Part shown: positions 8,521 to 16,386 of the stretch, in pieces
Numbering within the stretch: position 1 is the first letter of the stretch
Layout: each line of letters begins with the position of its first letter
From: an uncultured Faecalibacterium sp.
GTDB lineage: Bacteria > Bacillota > Clostridia > Oscillospirales > Ruminococcaceae
Direction: 5' to 3'
DNA: 57,536 nt
Assembly (NCBI GenBank): GCA_934525845.1
Contig: CAKSZS010000011.1
Coordinates: forward strand, 1-57,536
The notes under the pieces: model-generated
What the model was told of the DNA's origin: nothing
Database searches by the model: none
Seen by the model: the letters and a program-made list of their open reading frames with translations, nothing else
Position numbers and translations under genes: made by a program

Positions 8521-9279
8521 TCACCCGACCCTCTGCCGCTTATCCAGCCGCATCTTGTCCGCGATCATCGCGATGAACTCCGAGTTCGTGGGCTTGCCGC
8601 GCAGGTTGTGGATGGTATAGCCGAAGTAGCGGTTGAGGGTATCCACATCGCCCCGGTCCCAGGCCACCTCGATGGCGTGGCGGATGGCGCGCTCCACGCG
8701 GCTGGCCGTGGTGCTGTTGCGCTTGGCGATTTCCGGATACAAGCGCTTGGTCACCGCGTTGATGTACTCCGGCTCGTTCATGGTGAGCAGGATGGCATCC
8801 CGCAGAAACTGGTAGCCCTTGATGTGGGCAGGGACACCGATCTGATGCAGGATCTCGGTCACGGTCAGCTCGTCGCTGTCCACACTGGTGCGCAGGATGT
8901 GCTTTTCCTGCCCCAGCGCTGCCTTGAGCACCCGGGACGCCAGCACGTTCTCGTCAAAGGGCTTGACGAAATAGTATGCGAACCCTTCGTCCAGCAGCTC
9001 CTGCACCATCTCCTCGCTCTGGAACGCACCGGTCACGAAAAAGGACGTGCGGCGTTCCCCGGCTGCATTGTAGCGCTGCTTGACAGCCAGTGCATCCAGC
9101 CCGGGCATAAAGGCATCCAGCAGCACCACCTGCGGCCGGACGGACAGCATCTTCTGCAGGACCTTGCTGCCGTCCTTTTCCACAACGGTCACTTCCACCC
9201 CTTTCTGTTCCAGGGCTTCGCGGCAGGCTGCCGTGATCTGTTCTCCGGTGTCCGACATCAAAAATCTCACTTTGTCCAT
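8521..9279 (-). CDS. spo0A: Sporulation master response regulator Spo0A
   Basis: Spo0A is the phosphorelay-controlled transcription factor that starts sporulation. The 252-residue protein has an N-terminal receiver (1-120) with phospho-acceptor Asp55 (VVLLDAFMP), Thr in FFVTGAF and Lys in YFVKPFD, and a C-terminal DNA-binding domain with the Spo0A signature SRVERAIRHAIEVAWDRG and GKPTNSEFIAMIAD. The acidic pocket is S9-D10-T11 where Bacillus has A9-D10-D11, so one of the two Mg-binding acids is missing. ATG 9277-9279 follows GGAGGG; 17 upstream in-frame codons are rejected because the promoter lies in them. It follows spoIVB, the conserved order in endospore formers, although Faecalibacterium is not known to sporulate. 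Confidence 0.95.
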   Translation of the reverse strand: MDKVRFLMSDTGEQITAACREALEQKGVEVTVVEKDGSKVLQKMLSVRPQVVLLDAFMPGLDALAVKQRYNAAGERRTSFFVTGAFQSEEMVQELLDEGFAYYFVKPFDENVLASRVLKAALGQEKHILRTSVDSDELTVTEILHQIGVPAHIKGYQFLRDAILLTMNEPEYINAVTKRLYPEIAKRNSTTASRVERAIRHAIEVAWDRGDVDTLNRYFGYTIHNLRGKPTNSEFIAMIADKMRLDKRQRVG

Positions 9280-9320
9280 GGTTGTTCCCTCCAATGTGTG
9301 CAGTTCCCTTAACACCATGG

Positions 9321-9349
9321 ATTTTACCATATTTTTCCATGCAGTTCAA
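9321..9349 (-). promoter_or_regulatory. Sigma-A promoter of spo0A
   Basis: Minus strand TTGAAC (9344-9349), 17-bp spacer, TAAAAT (9321-9326). The -10 lies in ATTTTACCAT (9321-9330), which has a nearly perfect inverted partner ATGGTAAATT at 9359-9368 on the other side of the -35. Confidence 0.75.
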
Positions 9350-9420
9350 CGGTCTTTTATGGTAAATTTTGGCAAAGAAATGCGAACGGCACTTTTTTGT
9401 CCGCCTCTTTCTGAAAATTT

Positions 9421-10644
9421 TTACGCGGCAGAGTCTGTTTTTGCCGCCGCCTGTGCCTGTTCCAGCATGGTCTGCGCAAAAATGCCATAGCCCCGGGTGG
9501 GATCGTTGACCAGAACGTGGGTCACCGCACCCACCAGCCGCCCGTTCTGCAGGATGGGACTGCCGCTCATGCCCTGCACGATGCCGCCGGTCTTTGCCAG
9601 CAGCGCCGGGTCGGTCACCCGCAGGATCATGTTGCGGCGGGGGTCGGCATCGTTCACCTTTTCAATGCGCACCCGGTAAACCTCCGGGGTCTCCCCTTCC
9701 GTGGTGGTCCAGATCTCCGCATCGCCGGGTACGACCTCCTGCGCGAACGCCAGCGGCAGGGTCTGCCCGGCAAAGGCTGCGCGGGCAACGCCGTACACGC
9801 CGTTCTCCCCATTGATGCAGATGCTGCCCAGCGCGTGGGTGCCGAGGAAGCGGCCCTTCAGCTCCCCGGGACGCCCCGCCGTACCGCTGGTGCAGCCGAT
9901 GATCTCACACGCCACGATCTCCCCGCTGCGGAGTGCTACGCTCTCCCCGGTATCGCTGTCGCTGATGGGGTGACCCAGACCGGCAAACACCCCGTTTTCC
10001 GGATCCACGAAGGTCAGCGTTCCCACCCCGGCGGAGGAGTCCCGCACCCACATCCCGGCCCGCCACTGTGCAGCCGCGGCATCCCAGACCGGGGTCAGGA
10101 CGGTCTGCTGCTGTTCGCCGTTCCGGACATAGACCACCGGCACAGCCGACCCGGCGGCGGCATCCAGCGCTTCCTTCACCGCCTCGTTGGTCTCGGTCAG
10201 GGTGTCCCCCATGCGGATGACCCGATCCCCCAGCCGGAGGCCGGCCTGTTTGGCCGGGTTGACCGGGCCGTTTCCGGTGTCCAGATCCGAGAAGCCTACG
10301 ATGAGCGCCCCTTCCGAGAACATCTTGATGCCGAAGGGGGTGCCGCAGACCGTGACCCGGGGGCGCTCCGTGACGATGGCACGCACCGTTTTGACCGGCA
10401 GCCAGCCGCCCAGCGAGAGGGTGGCCTGATAGCTGCCCGCCGTCCGGGTGCTGGCCACGTTCCGGCTCCCGGTGCGGTGCAGCGGCTCCGCCCAGCGGAA
10501 CCGGGGCAGTTCCAACGGCTGGCCGGGTTCCAGGCAGATCTCGTCCGGCAGACTATGCCACAGCCAGCCCAACAGGGCGATGCCTGCGGTGAGCAGATAC
10601 ACGGCCGCCAGGCAGACCCACCGCCGGGCTTTGGGCTTTTGCAT
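9421..10644 (-). CDS. spoIVB: SpoIVB serine peptidase (family S55)
   Basis: In spore formers SpoIVB is secreted from the forespore and cleaves SpoIVFA to trigger sigma-K activation. The 407-residue protein has an N-terminal membrane anchor (about 10-30), a PDZ domain (about 105-185), and the S55 protease domain with the full triad by alignment to family motifs: His225 in GLGHPISD, Asp345 in VTDP and Ser360 in GMSGSP. It therefore looks catalytically intact. ATG 10642-10644 follows GGGGGAG; an ATG 21 bases upstream lacks a site. It lies 141 bases ahead of spo0A. Why a non-sporulating lineage would keep it is unclear; a SpoIVFB-like M50 protease is encoded at 18360-19031. Confidence 0.95.
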   Translation of the reverse strand: MQKPKARRWVCLAAVYLLTAGIALLGWLWHSLPDEICLEPGQPLELPRFRWAEPLHRTGSRNVASTRTAGSYQATLSLGGWLPVKTVRAIVTERPRVTVCGTPFGIKMFSEGALIVGFSDLDTGNGPVNPAKQAGLRLGDRVIRMGDTLTETNEAVKEALDAAAGSAVPVVYVRNGEQQQTVLTPVWDAAAAQWRAGMWVRDSSAGVGTLTFVDPENGVFAGLGHPISDSDTGESVALRSGEIVACEIIGCTSGTAGRPGELKGRFLGTHALGSICINGENGVYGVARAAFAGQTLPLAFAQEVVPGDAEIWTTTEGETPEVYRVRIEKVNDADPRRNMILRVTDPALLAKTGGIVQGMSGSPILQNGRLVGAVTHVLVNDPTRGYGIFAQTMLEQAQAAAKTDSAA

Positions 10645-10680
10645 TCCGCGTCTCCCCCCTTGCATCCTTTCGTCTGCCGA

Positions 10681-10710
10681 TAGAATGCCCGGCGGCGGGA
10701 CGGATTATCC
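10681..10710 (-). promoter_or_regulatory. Possible sigma-G/sigma-F-type promoter of spoIVB
   Basis: Minus strand GGATA (10706-10710), 18-bp spacer, CATTCTA (10681-10687). CATTCTA fits the forespore -10 consensus CATHHTA fully and GGATA fits GHATR at four of five positions. Bacillus spoIVB is sigma-G controlled, so the match is meaningful but unproven. Confidence 0.4.
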
Positions 10711-10732
10711 ACCCCGCCGGACGGATGCACGC

Positions 10733-10774
10733 AAAAAAAGACGGCCATGGGATCCGGTTCCCACAGCCGTCTTT
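10733..10774 (-). terminator. Strong intrinsic terminator downstream of the histidine kinase
   Basis: Arms AAAGACGGC (10737-10745) and GCCGTCTTT (10766-10774) with seven T following on the minus strand. Confidence 0.88.
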
Positions 10775-11047
10775 CTCATATGCAGAAGATCTGACGAGTC
10801 TCTTTCCGGCGCGCCGATGCGACACAGAACGCGCAGATGACTTTTATATCCAGCAAATCCCCATTCGCCGGAAAAGCCCCGCCAGATACAGCCGCCCGGC
10901 GCCCCGGACGGCAGAAGCAAAGGTGGAAGGAGCTGTTTACACGCACCACAGCTCAGCCGCCCCTGCATCCGACAGGACCCCCGGATCTCCCCGGCCGCAA
11001 CGTTCCGATCTCACAGGTCAGCCATGCCTTTACTGCCCTCATTATAC
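10775..11047 (-). other. Gene-free segment with possible short untranslated transcript
   Basis: No convincing gene lies between the histidine-kinase stop (11099) and spoIVB. A minus-strand TATAAT (11041-11046, weak -35) could start a transcript of about 300 bases ending at the terminator at 10733. No known RNA family is recognised. It may equally be the 3' UTR of the kinase. Confidence 0.3.
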
Positions 11048-11098
11048 CAGCGTTGCGCTCTTGTTGCAGTAAAATTGTCTTATTTTGCAGGGGAAATG

Positions 11099-12388
11099 TC
11101 ATGAACTGCGGGTCGGGACCGCACAGGTGAACCGGAACCACCGCTCCCGGCAGCTGAGGGTGTATTCGCCCCCATACCGTTCCAGCACCTCCCGCACGTT
11201 CACCAGTCCCATGCCGTGCCCCGGCTCCGCCTTTGTGGAGCGGGGCAGCTGGCCGTCCTCCAGTGTCAGGTCTTTCTGCACCCGGTTGCGCACCGAGATG
11301 ACGTACTCCGTGCCGGCATTCCGCACCCGGACGTACACCTCCGGCGGTTCGGCCTGCGCCGCGGCCCGGGCAGCGTTGTCCAGCAGGTTGGAGAACAGGA
11401 TGACCAGGTCCGTGTTCTGCAGCGGAAAATCTTTCAGGTCGCACAGGTCGAAGTACACGGAAACGCCCTGCCGGGCGGCTTCCTCATACTTCCGGCTCAG
11501 GATGGCGTCCAGCAGCGGATTGTGGGTGTCCATGATGGTGGTGCCCGCCGCCACCGCCTTGCTGACATCGGCCAGATACGCCTTTGCCCCGGGCAGATCG
11601 CCCTGCTGCAGCAGCCCTTCCAGTGCGCTGATGTGGTTGGTGAATTCGTGGGTCAGGCGGCGCTGGGCGGTGTAGGAATCCAGCAGGGCTTCCGCCCGCT
11701 GCTGCTCCAGTCTGGCACGGAAGCGGTCGCTCTGGCGCTGCATCGCCTGATCGTTGAACATTGCCACAATGGCCAGATGCACCAGCACCGCACCGGTCAG
11801 GCCGACGGTCAGCAGCATATGCAGCAGGCCGGGCGTCTGGCTACTGCTGGAGACCATCAGCACGATGTTCAGCAGCACCACGACCCCCGGAAAAAAGCTC
11901 ATGATCATTCCCTGCAGCGGGTCCAGCGCCCGGCGGCTGTTCCAGCGCCGGATGCAGTACGCCGTTGCCGATCCCACCAGCAGGATGGCGAAAACCAGCG
12001 CTGCCAGGCAGATCTTGTGCCGCCAGACCTCCCCGACGGGCACCCCGGCGAGCCACGCATAGGCATAGCTGACGGTGTTCTCGGTCAGCAGGCAGAGGGT
12101 GCCGTTGATCAGGCAGGCGGTCAGCTTGTCCACGAAGCTCCCGCCGAACAGCGGTGCGATGGCCAGCAGATAGATCACGTTGCTGACCACCGAAGCCGCG
12201 TTGAAGAAGCCGAAGGAAAACAGGACCGAGCAGGCCAGCAGCAGCAGCGCGGCCAGCGCCGCCCACAGCCGCGGATGGCGCACCCGCCGGTTCCGCCCCA
12301 GATAGGCGTAGTCCACCTGAATGAACGCCGCCCACTGGGCGATGCAGACCAGGTGCCCCAAAAAGGTCCAGAGCAGCTCCTTATGCAT
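11099..12388 (-). CDS. AgrC-type sensor histidine kinase (GHKL ATPase)
   Basis: The kinase partner of the adjacent LytTR regulator. Its 429 residues comprise a polytopic N-terminal sensor with about six membrane segments (5-210), a coiled region, the phospho-acceptor box LTHEFTNHISALEGLL with His247, and a GHKL ATPase domain with NLLDNAARAA and GHGMGLVNV. This layout is typical of the peptide-sensing AgrC/ComD/VirS group (HPK10). The start ATG at 12386-12388 lies inside the end of the regulator gene (ATGCATAA overlap of 8 bases), implying translational coupling. The signal is unknown; no AgrD or AgrB gene is nearby. Confidence 0.88.
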   Translation of the reverse strand: MHKELLWTFLGHLVCIAQWAAFIQVDYAYLGRNRRVRHPRLWAALAALLLLACSVLFSFGFFNAASVVSNVIYLLAIAPLFGGSFVDKLTACLINGTLCLLTENTVSYAYAWLAGVPVGEVWRHKICLAALVFAILLVGSATAYCIRRWNSRRALDPLQGMIMSFFPGVVVLLNIVLMVSSSSQTPGLLHMLLTVGLTGAVLVHLAIVAMFNDQAMQRQSDRFRARLEQQRAEALLDSYTAQRRLTHEFTNHISALEGLLQQGDLPGAKAYLADVSKAVAAGTTIMDTHNPLLDAILSRKYEEAARQGVSVYFDLCDLKDFPLQNTDLVILFSNLLDNAARAAAQAEPPEVYVRVRNAGTEYVISVRNRVQKDLTLEDGQLPRSTKAEPGHGMGLVNVREVLERYGGEYTLSCRERWFRFTCAVPTRSS

Positions 12389-13103
12389 CGCCGTACTGCC
12401 CCTTCCATTCCAGATACGCGCCCCGCACCGCCGCATATTTGCTGCGGCTGACGCTCAGCTCCACCCCGTTGCGCATCTCGACCTTATAGTTGCGGATGCT
12501 CTGCACATACTGCAGGTTGACCACGGTGCTGCGCTCCACCTGCAGAAACCCGTTCTGCAGCAGTTCCTGCGGCAGGTCGGTCAGCTTGCCGTAGGCTTCC
12601 GCAAGGGTCACGCGGGGCACAGCACCGTACACATACAGCTTGCGCCCGCCGCTTTCCAGATAATAGATCTGCTCCAGCGGGACCTGCACCGCTTCCCGGT
12701 TGCAGTGCAGGGTGAGGAACCGGCAGTGCCGGGTCATCTCGGCGTACAGGTCCTCCAGACAGCCGGACAGCTGCCGGGCGGCATCCTGCTTCAGGATGTA
12801 GCGGTAGGCGCTGACCTTGTAGCCGTCGATGGCAAAATCCAGATACGCCGACACATACACCAGCCGGATCTCCGGGTTGTGCTGCTTGAGCAGCCCGCCC
12901 AGCGCGATGCCGTTGAGTTCCGGCATACTCACGTCCAGAAACGCGATCTGGTACTGTTCCAGCTCCGGAAGCCCGAGGACCTCCCGGGGGCTGGAGCAGA
13001 GGGTGCTCTGCACCGGGATCGCCCGCTCCTCGAAGTAAGCGGCTGCATACTGCGCCACCTTAGCCCCGAAAGCGGCATCGTCATCACAGATCAGAATACG
13101 CAT
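12381..13103 (-). CDS. LytTR-family response regulator (AgrA-like)
   Basis: A 240-residue two-component regulator. The receiver has the acidic triplet DDD at 7-9 and phospho-acceptor Asp57 (AFLDVSMPELNG); residues 138-240 form a LytTR DNA-binding domain with ERSTVVNLQYVQSI. The ATG at 13101-13103 follows AAGGAG, which excludes 26 codons upstream. Only about 20 bases separate the start codon from the terminator hairpin of the upstream transporter, leaving no room for a separate promoter, so the pair is probably transcribed by read-through. Target genes are not evident, and neither a LytTR direct repeat nor a peptide gene was found. Confidence 0.9.
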   Translation of the reverse strand: MRILICDDDAAFGAKVAQYAAAYFEERAIPVQSTLCSSPREVLGLPELEQYQIAFLDVSMPELNGIALGGLLKQHNPEIRLVYVSAYLDFAIDGYKVSAYRYILKQDAARQLSGCLEDLYAEMTRHCRFLTLHCNREAVQVPLEQIYYLESGGRKLYVYGAVPRVTLAEAYGKLTDLPQELLQNGFLQVERSTVVNLQYVQSIRNYKVEMRNGVELSVSRSKYAAVRGAYLEWKGQYGDA

Positions 13104-13125
13104 GGCGTTCTCCTTTTGTATCGAG

Positions 13126-13152
13126 AAAGGCTCCTCTGTTGAGAGGAGCCTT
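13126..13152 (-). terminator. Attenuating hairpin between the transporter and the two-component genes
   Basis: Perfect 11-bp arms AAGGCTCCTCT (13127-13137) and AGAGGAGCCTT (13142-13152) with a 4-base loop. The T run after the stem is weak (TTTCTC), so it is probably leaky. Confidence 0.7.
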
Positions 13153-13173
13153 GGAATGCGCAGGTCCGGCGGA

Positions 13174-14544
13174 TCACGCAAAGAATTTATCGTAGAGGCC
13201 GAACACGAAGATGAACAGCACGATGAGCGGCAGGCCGTAGGTCAGGTAGCCGCGCATCCAGTCCTGCATCTTGAGGCCTTCGCCGGTGTTGACCTCCTTT
13301 TTGTACTTGTCCCAGCCCCAGCCGTAACGGCTGACGCAGAACAGCAGGTACACCAGCGAGCCAAGCGGCAGGAACAGGTTGCTGACCAGGAAGTCTTCAA
13401 GGTCCAGCACCGCGCCGCCGAAGACGGCAAAGCCATCCCAGGCCCAGACGTTGTAGCCCAGCACACAGGGCATGGACAGCAGGATGATGAGCACCAGGTT
13501 CACCAGGCTGGACTTTTTGCGGGTGCAGCCGGTCAGCTCCATGCCGCAGCAGATGATGTTTTCAAACACGGCCAGCACGGTGGACAGGGCCGCGAATGCC
13601 ATGAACAGGAAGAACAGGCTGCCCCACAGCCGGCCCAGCGCCATGTTGGCGAAGATGTTGGGCAGGGTGATGAAGATCAGGCTGGGGCCGCTGGTCTGGT
13701 CCACATGGTAGGTGAAGCAGGCCGGGAAGATGATGAGGCCGGCGGTGATGGCCACGAAGGTGTCCAGAATGACCACCTGCACCGACTCGCCCAGCAGGGA
13801 GTGCTCCTTGCCGATGTAGCTGCCGAAGATGGCCATGGCACCGATGCCCAGGCTCAGGGTGAAGAAGGCCTGGTTCATGGCGGTGACCAGCGTTTTGACC
13901 ACGCCGACTTCCTTCATGCGCGCAAAGTCCGGGATCAGGAAGAAGGACAGACCCTCTTTGGCGCCGTCCATGAACAGGCTGTTGACGGCCAGGATGACCA
14001 TGATGACGAGCAGGGCGATCATCATGACCTTGGTCACCCGCTCCAGACCGTTCTGCAGGCCCTTGCCGCAGACCAGGATGCCCAGCACGACCACGAAGAC
14101 CATCCAGAAGGTCATGACGCCGGGGCTGGCCAGCATTTCGGTGAACTTTCCGGCCACCTGGTCGGCGTTCAGGCCCACCAGCCTGCCGGTGGCGGTCATG
14201 TAGAAATAGTGCAGCATCCAGCCGGCCACGGTGGTGTAGAACATCATCAGCAGGTAGCAGCCGATGAGGGTGAAGTAGCCGTGGATGTGCCACTTCTGGC
14301 CCGGCTTTTCCAGCGCCTGATACGCACGCACCGGGCTTTTGTGGCTGGCACGGCCCACCGCAAACTCCATGGTCATGATGGGCAGGCCCAGAATGACCAG
14401 AAACAGCAGGTAGAACAGCACAAATGCGCCGCCGCCGCCCTGGCCTGCCACATAGGGGAATTTCCACACGTTGCCGATGCCGATGGCACAGCCGGCGGAA
14501 AGCAGGATGAAGCCCAGCCGGGACTTCAGGGTCTCTCGTTCCAT
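13174..14544 (-). CDS. Sodium-dependent transporter, neurotransmitter:sodium symporter (NSS/SNF) family
   Basis: A 456-residue inner-membrane protein that couples Na+ entry to uptake of an amino acid or related amine. It has the NSS hallmark at the start of TM1 (SAGCAIGIGNVWKFPYV, residues 16-32), the Gly-rich loop GQGGGGAF, and about 11 hydrophobic segments, one fewer than the eukaryotic 12-TM form but usual for bacterial members. ATG 14542-14544 follows AAGGAG; longer in-frame starts lie upstream of the probable promoter and are rejected. Substrate is not predictable. It is followed by a leaky hairpin and a two-component system, which may sense the same compound. Confidence 0.92.
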   Translation of the reverse strand: MERETLKSRLGFILLSAGCAIGIGNVWKFPYVAGQGGGGAFVLFYLLFLVILGLPIMTMEFAVGRASHKSPVRAYQALEKPGQKWHIHGYFTLIGCYLLMMFYTTVAGWMLHYFYMTATGRLVGLNADQVAGKFTEMLASPGVMTFWMVFVVVLGILVCGKGLQNGLERVTKVMMIALLVIMVILAVNSLFMDGAKEGLSFFLIPDFARMKEVGVVKTLVTAMNQAFFTLSLGIGAMAIFGSYIGKEHSLLGESVQVVILDTFVAITAGLIIFPACFTYHVDQTSGPSLIFITLPNIFANMALGRLWGSLFFLFMAFAALSTVLAVFENIICCGMELTGCTRKKSSLVNLVLIILLSMPCVLGYNVWAWDGFAVFGGAVLDLEDFLVSNLFLPLGSLVYLLFCVSRYGWGWDKYKKEVNTGEGLKMQDWMRGYLTYGLPLIVLFIFVFGLYDKFFA

Positions 14545-14577
14545 GATTCCTAAACTCCTTGTATTCCAATGGTGTCT

Positions 14578-14613
14578 CCGCCTAGGCGGGCGGAGCATCG
14601 CTTTTGTATTATA
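14578..14613 (-). promoter_or_regulatory. Extended -10 promoter and palindrome ahead of the NSS transporter
   Basis: Minus strand TGCTATAAT (extended -10, TATAAT at 14608-14613) without a good -35, followed near the transcript start by the perfect 12-bp palindrome CCGCCTAGGCGG (14578-14589), a candidate operator. Confidence 0.5.
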
Positions 14614-14801
14614 GCACAATTCGTTTTGGTCTGCACTTTTGATGTCAAAAGCAGGATCTGCGCTCCATCCGGCCGCCGTTTTGCTCCGGCTCCTGTTTTT
14701 TATCGGTTTTTCGTTCGTTTTTGGCAAAGTACGACTTCAATGCAATTTTGTTCAGATTTCAGGCACAAATATGATAGTTCTTCACCTTTGCCGCCGGGCA
14801 C

Positions 14802-14833
14802 AAAAAAGAGGAGAAACCCGCAGGCTTCTCCTC
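14802..14833 (-). terminator. Terminator of the pseudouridine synthase gene
   Basis: Arms GAGGAGAA (14808-14815) and TTCTCCTC (14826-14833), followed by six T on the minus strand. Confidence 0.88.
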
Positions 14834-14856
14834 GTTCCGGTCTTCTGGCCGCTTGC

Positions 14857-15684
14857 TCAGCGGTGCTTTTTCGGGGCGCTCTTACCCACGGGGCCGCGGG
14901 GACGGCGTGCAGCCGCCTTGGACTGCAGGGCAGCGCTGCGGGTCTGAGCACGGCCCTTGGCGGCAGCGGCACGCAGGCCGTTGATCTCCGCCTTGGTCAG
15001 CTCGCGGTAGGTGCCGGGCTTGAGCATTCCCAGCTTGACCACGCCCTCGGCATTGCGCTTCAGGCGCACCACTTCCAGACCCACGCTCTCGCACATCCGG
15101 CGGATCTCGCGGTTCTTGCCCTCTTTCAGGGTCATTTCCAGCACGGTGCGGCCCGGCTCGTCCACCACGACGTTGATGGCGCAGGGCAGGGTCTTGGTGC
15201 CGTCCTCCAGCACGACGCCGCTGCTCATCTTGATGATCTGGGCTTCCTCGGCGCGGGGCTGCACGGTGACGCGGTACAGCTTGGAGATGCCGCCCGACGG
15301 ATGGGTGACCGCCTGCGCAAAGGCGCCGTCGTTGGTCATCAGCAGCAGGCCCTCGCTGTCCTTGTCCAGACGGCCCACCGGATACAGCCGGGCGGGGATG
15401 TCGCTGACCAGATCCATGACTGTTTTGCGGCCCAGCTCATCGCTGGCGGTGGTCACATAGCCGCGGGGCTTGTACAGTGCCAGATAGTACAGCTGCTGAT
15501 CCTTCTGGATGTAGATGCGCTCGTCATCCACGTGCAGCACGTCCCGGTGGGGGTCCATCTTGTCGCCCACCTTGACCGGGTGGCCGTTGACCTTCACGCG
15601 GCCCTCGGCAATGATCTGCTCGGCGGCGCGGCGGGAGCACAGTCCCTGCTCGGCCATGATCTTCTGAATACGTTCTTCTGCCAT
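14857..15684 (-). CDS. rluB: RluB/RsuA-family rRNA pseudouridine synthase
   Basis: This enzyme isomerises a uridine in rRNA to pseudouridine. The 275-residue protein has an N-terminal S4 RNA-binding domain (about 4-50), the catalytic domain with GRLDKDSEGLLL (Asp107 is the nucleophile), and EGKNREIRRM near 195. A basic, Ala/Lys/Arg-rich tail of about 40 residues ends the protein and probably binds RNA nonspecifically. ATG 15682-15684 follows AAGGAGT. Assignment to RluB (large subunit) rather than RsuA is by resemblance only. It lies downstream of the gerW-like gene, close to scpAB, a common Firmicute neighbourhood. Confidence 0.9.
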   Translation of the reverse strand: MAEERIQKIMAEQGLCSRRAAEQIIAEGRVKVNGHPVKVGDKMDPHRDVLHVDDERIYIQKDQQLYYLALYKPRGYVTTASDELGRKTVMDLVSDIPARLYPVGRLDKDSEGLLLMTNDGAFAQAVTHPSGGISKLYRVTVQPRAEEAQIIKMSSGVVLEDGTKTLPCAINVVVDEPGRTVLEMTLKEGKNREIRRMCESVGLEVVRLKRNAEGVVKLGMLKPGTYRELTKAEINGLRAAAAKGRAQTRSAALQSKAAARRPRGPVGKSAPKKHR

Positions 15685-15720
15685 AATAAAACTCCTTGTG
15701 CGCCTCCCGGCGCTCAAAAC

Positions 15721-15770
15721 GCACGCATCTGCGTGCTGTATCTCAAACTGCGGGTTGGAAGTCCGCAGTT
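15721..15770 (-). other. Two hairpins between gerW and rluB
   Basis: GCACGCA/TGCGTGC (15721-15736) and AACTGCGG/CCGCAGTT (15747-15770). The first is followed by TTTTG on the minus strand and could terminate transcripts from gerW. Confidence 0.5.
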
Positions 15771-15789
15771 GCGGCTTGGATATTGTGTC

Positions 15790-15868
15790 GGCAGGACGGC
15801 AGGAAGTTTCCGAAGCAAATGACCCGGACGGTCCTCAGAGAAACCCCCGCCCCTCCGGCTTACCTGCC
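15790..15868. repeat. Palindromic repeat family A, decayed remnant
   Basis: GACGGTCCTCAGAGAAAC (15827-15844) is the exact complement of the conserved end of the other copies. A reduced left end (GTTTCCGAAG) and GGCAGG/CCTGCC flanks remain, but the core is almost entirely lost. Confidence 0.55.
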
Positions 15869-15874
15869 AACTGG

Positions 15875-16282
15875 TTACTCCGCCTTGGGTTCGGCGGGGG
15901 CCTTATCGGCCTGCTTATCCTTGACCAGTGCGCTCACCTTTTCCACCAGTTCCGGCAGCATGGTCAGGGCGCGGTCGATGCTGTTGGAGCTGTCGGAGAG
16001 CTGGATGGTGCGCACACAGCCATCCTTGATGACCAGAAAAGCCACCGGCTGGATGTTGACGCCTGCGCCGGAGCCGCCGCCGAACAGATCCTTGTTGGCG
16101 GCGTTCTTGCCGTCAAAGTCTGTGCCGCCGGAAGCAAAGCCGAAGCTCAGCTTGGACACCGGCAGGATGGTGGTGCCGTCCTCGGTGGTGATGGGTTTGC
16201 CGATGATGGTATTGGCGTCCACCATCTGGCGGATCTTATCCATGGTAACGTTCATGATGCCCTGAATCGGATGCTCAGCCAT
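15875..16282 (-). CDS. gerW: GerW-family sporulation protein (YtfJ)
   Basis: The 135-residue product matches the GerW/YtfJ family: MAEHPIQGIMNVTMDKIR at the N-terminus, a central SFGFASGGTDF and the Gly-rich GGGSGAGVNIQPVAFLVI segment, followed by a charged C-terminal tail. In Bacillus, YtfJ is a forespore protein needed for normal germination with some nutrients. Here it directly follows a DUF2953 (YtfI-like) gene, reproducing the ytfI-ytfJ order of Bacillus. ATG 16280-16282 follows AAAGGAG. Its function in an organism not known to make spores is unknown. Confidence 0.9.
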   Translation of the reverse strand: MAEHPIQGIMNVTMDKIRQMVDANTIIGKPITTEDGTTILPVSKLSFGFASGGTDFDGKNAANKDLFGGGSGAGVNIQPVAFLVIKDGCVRTIQLSDSSNSIDRALTMLPELVEKVSALVKDKQADKAPAEPKAE

Positions 16283-16386
16283 AATGCAAATCTCCTTTGA
16301 TCGTTATTCTCCGGCAGGTCCCCGTTCCCGCTGCGGGAACGGACAGCGCCGTCAAAGCATGGGATATTTTATATAGTGTACCACAT

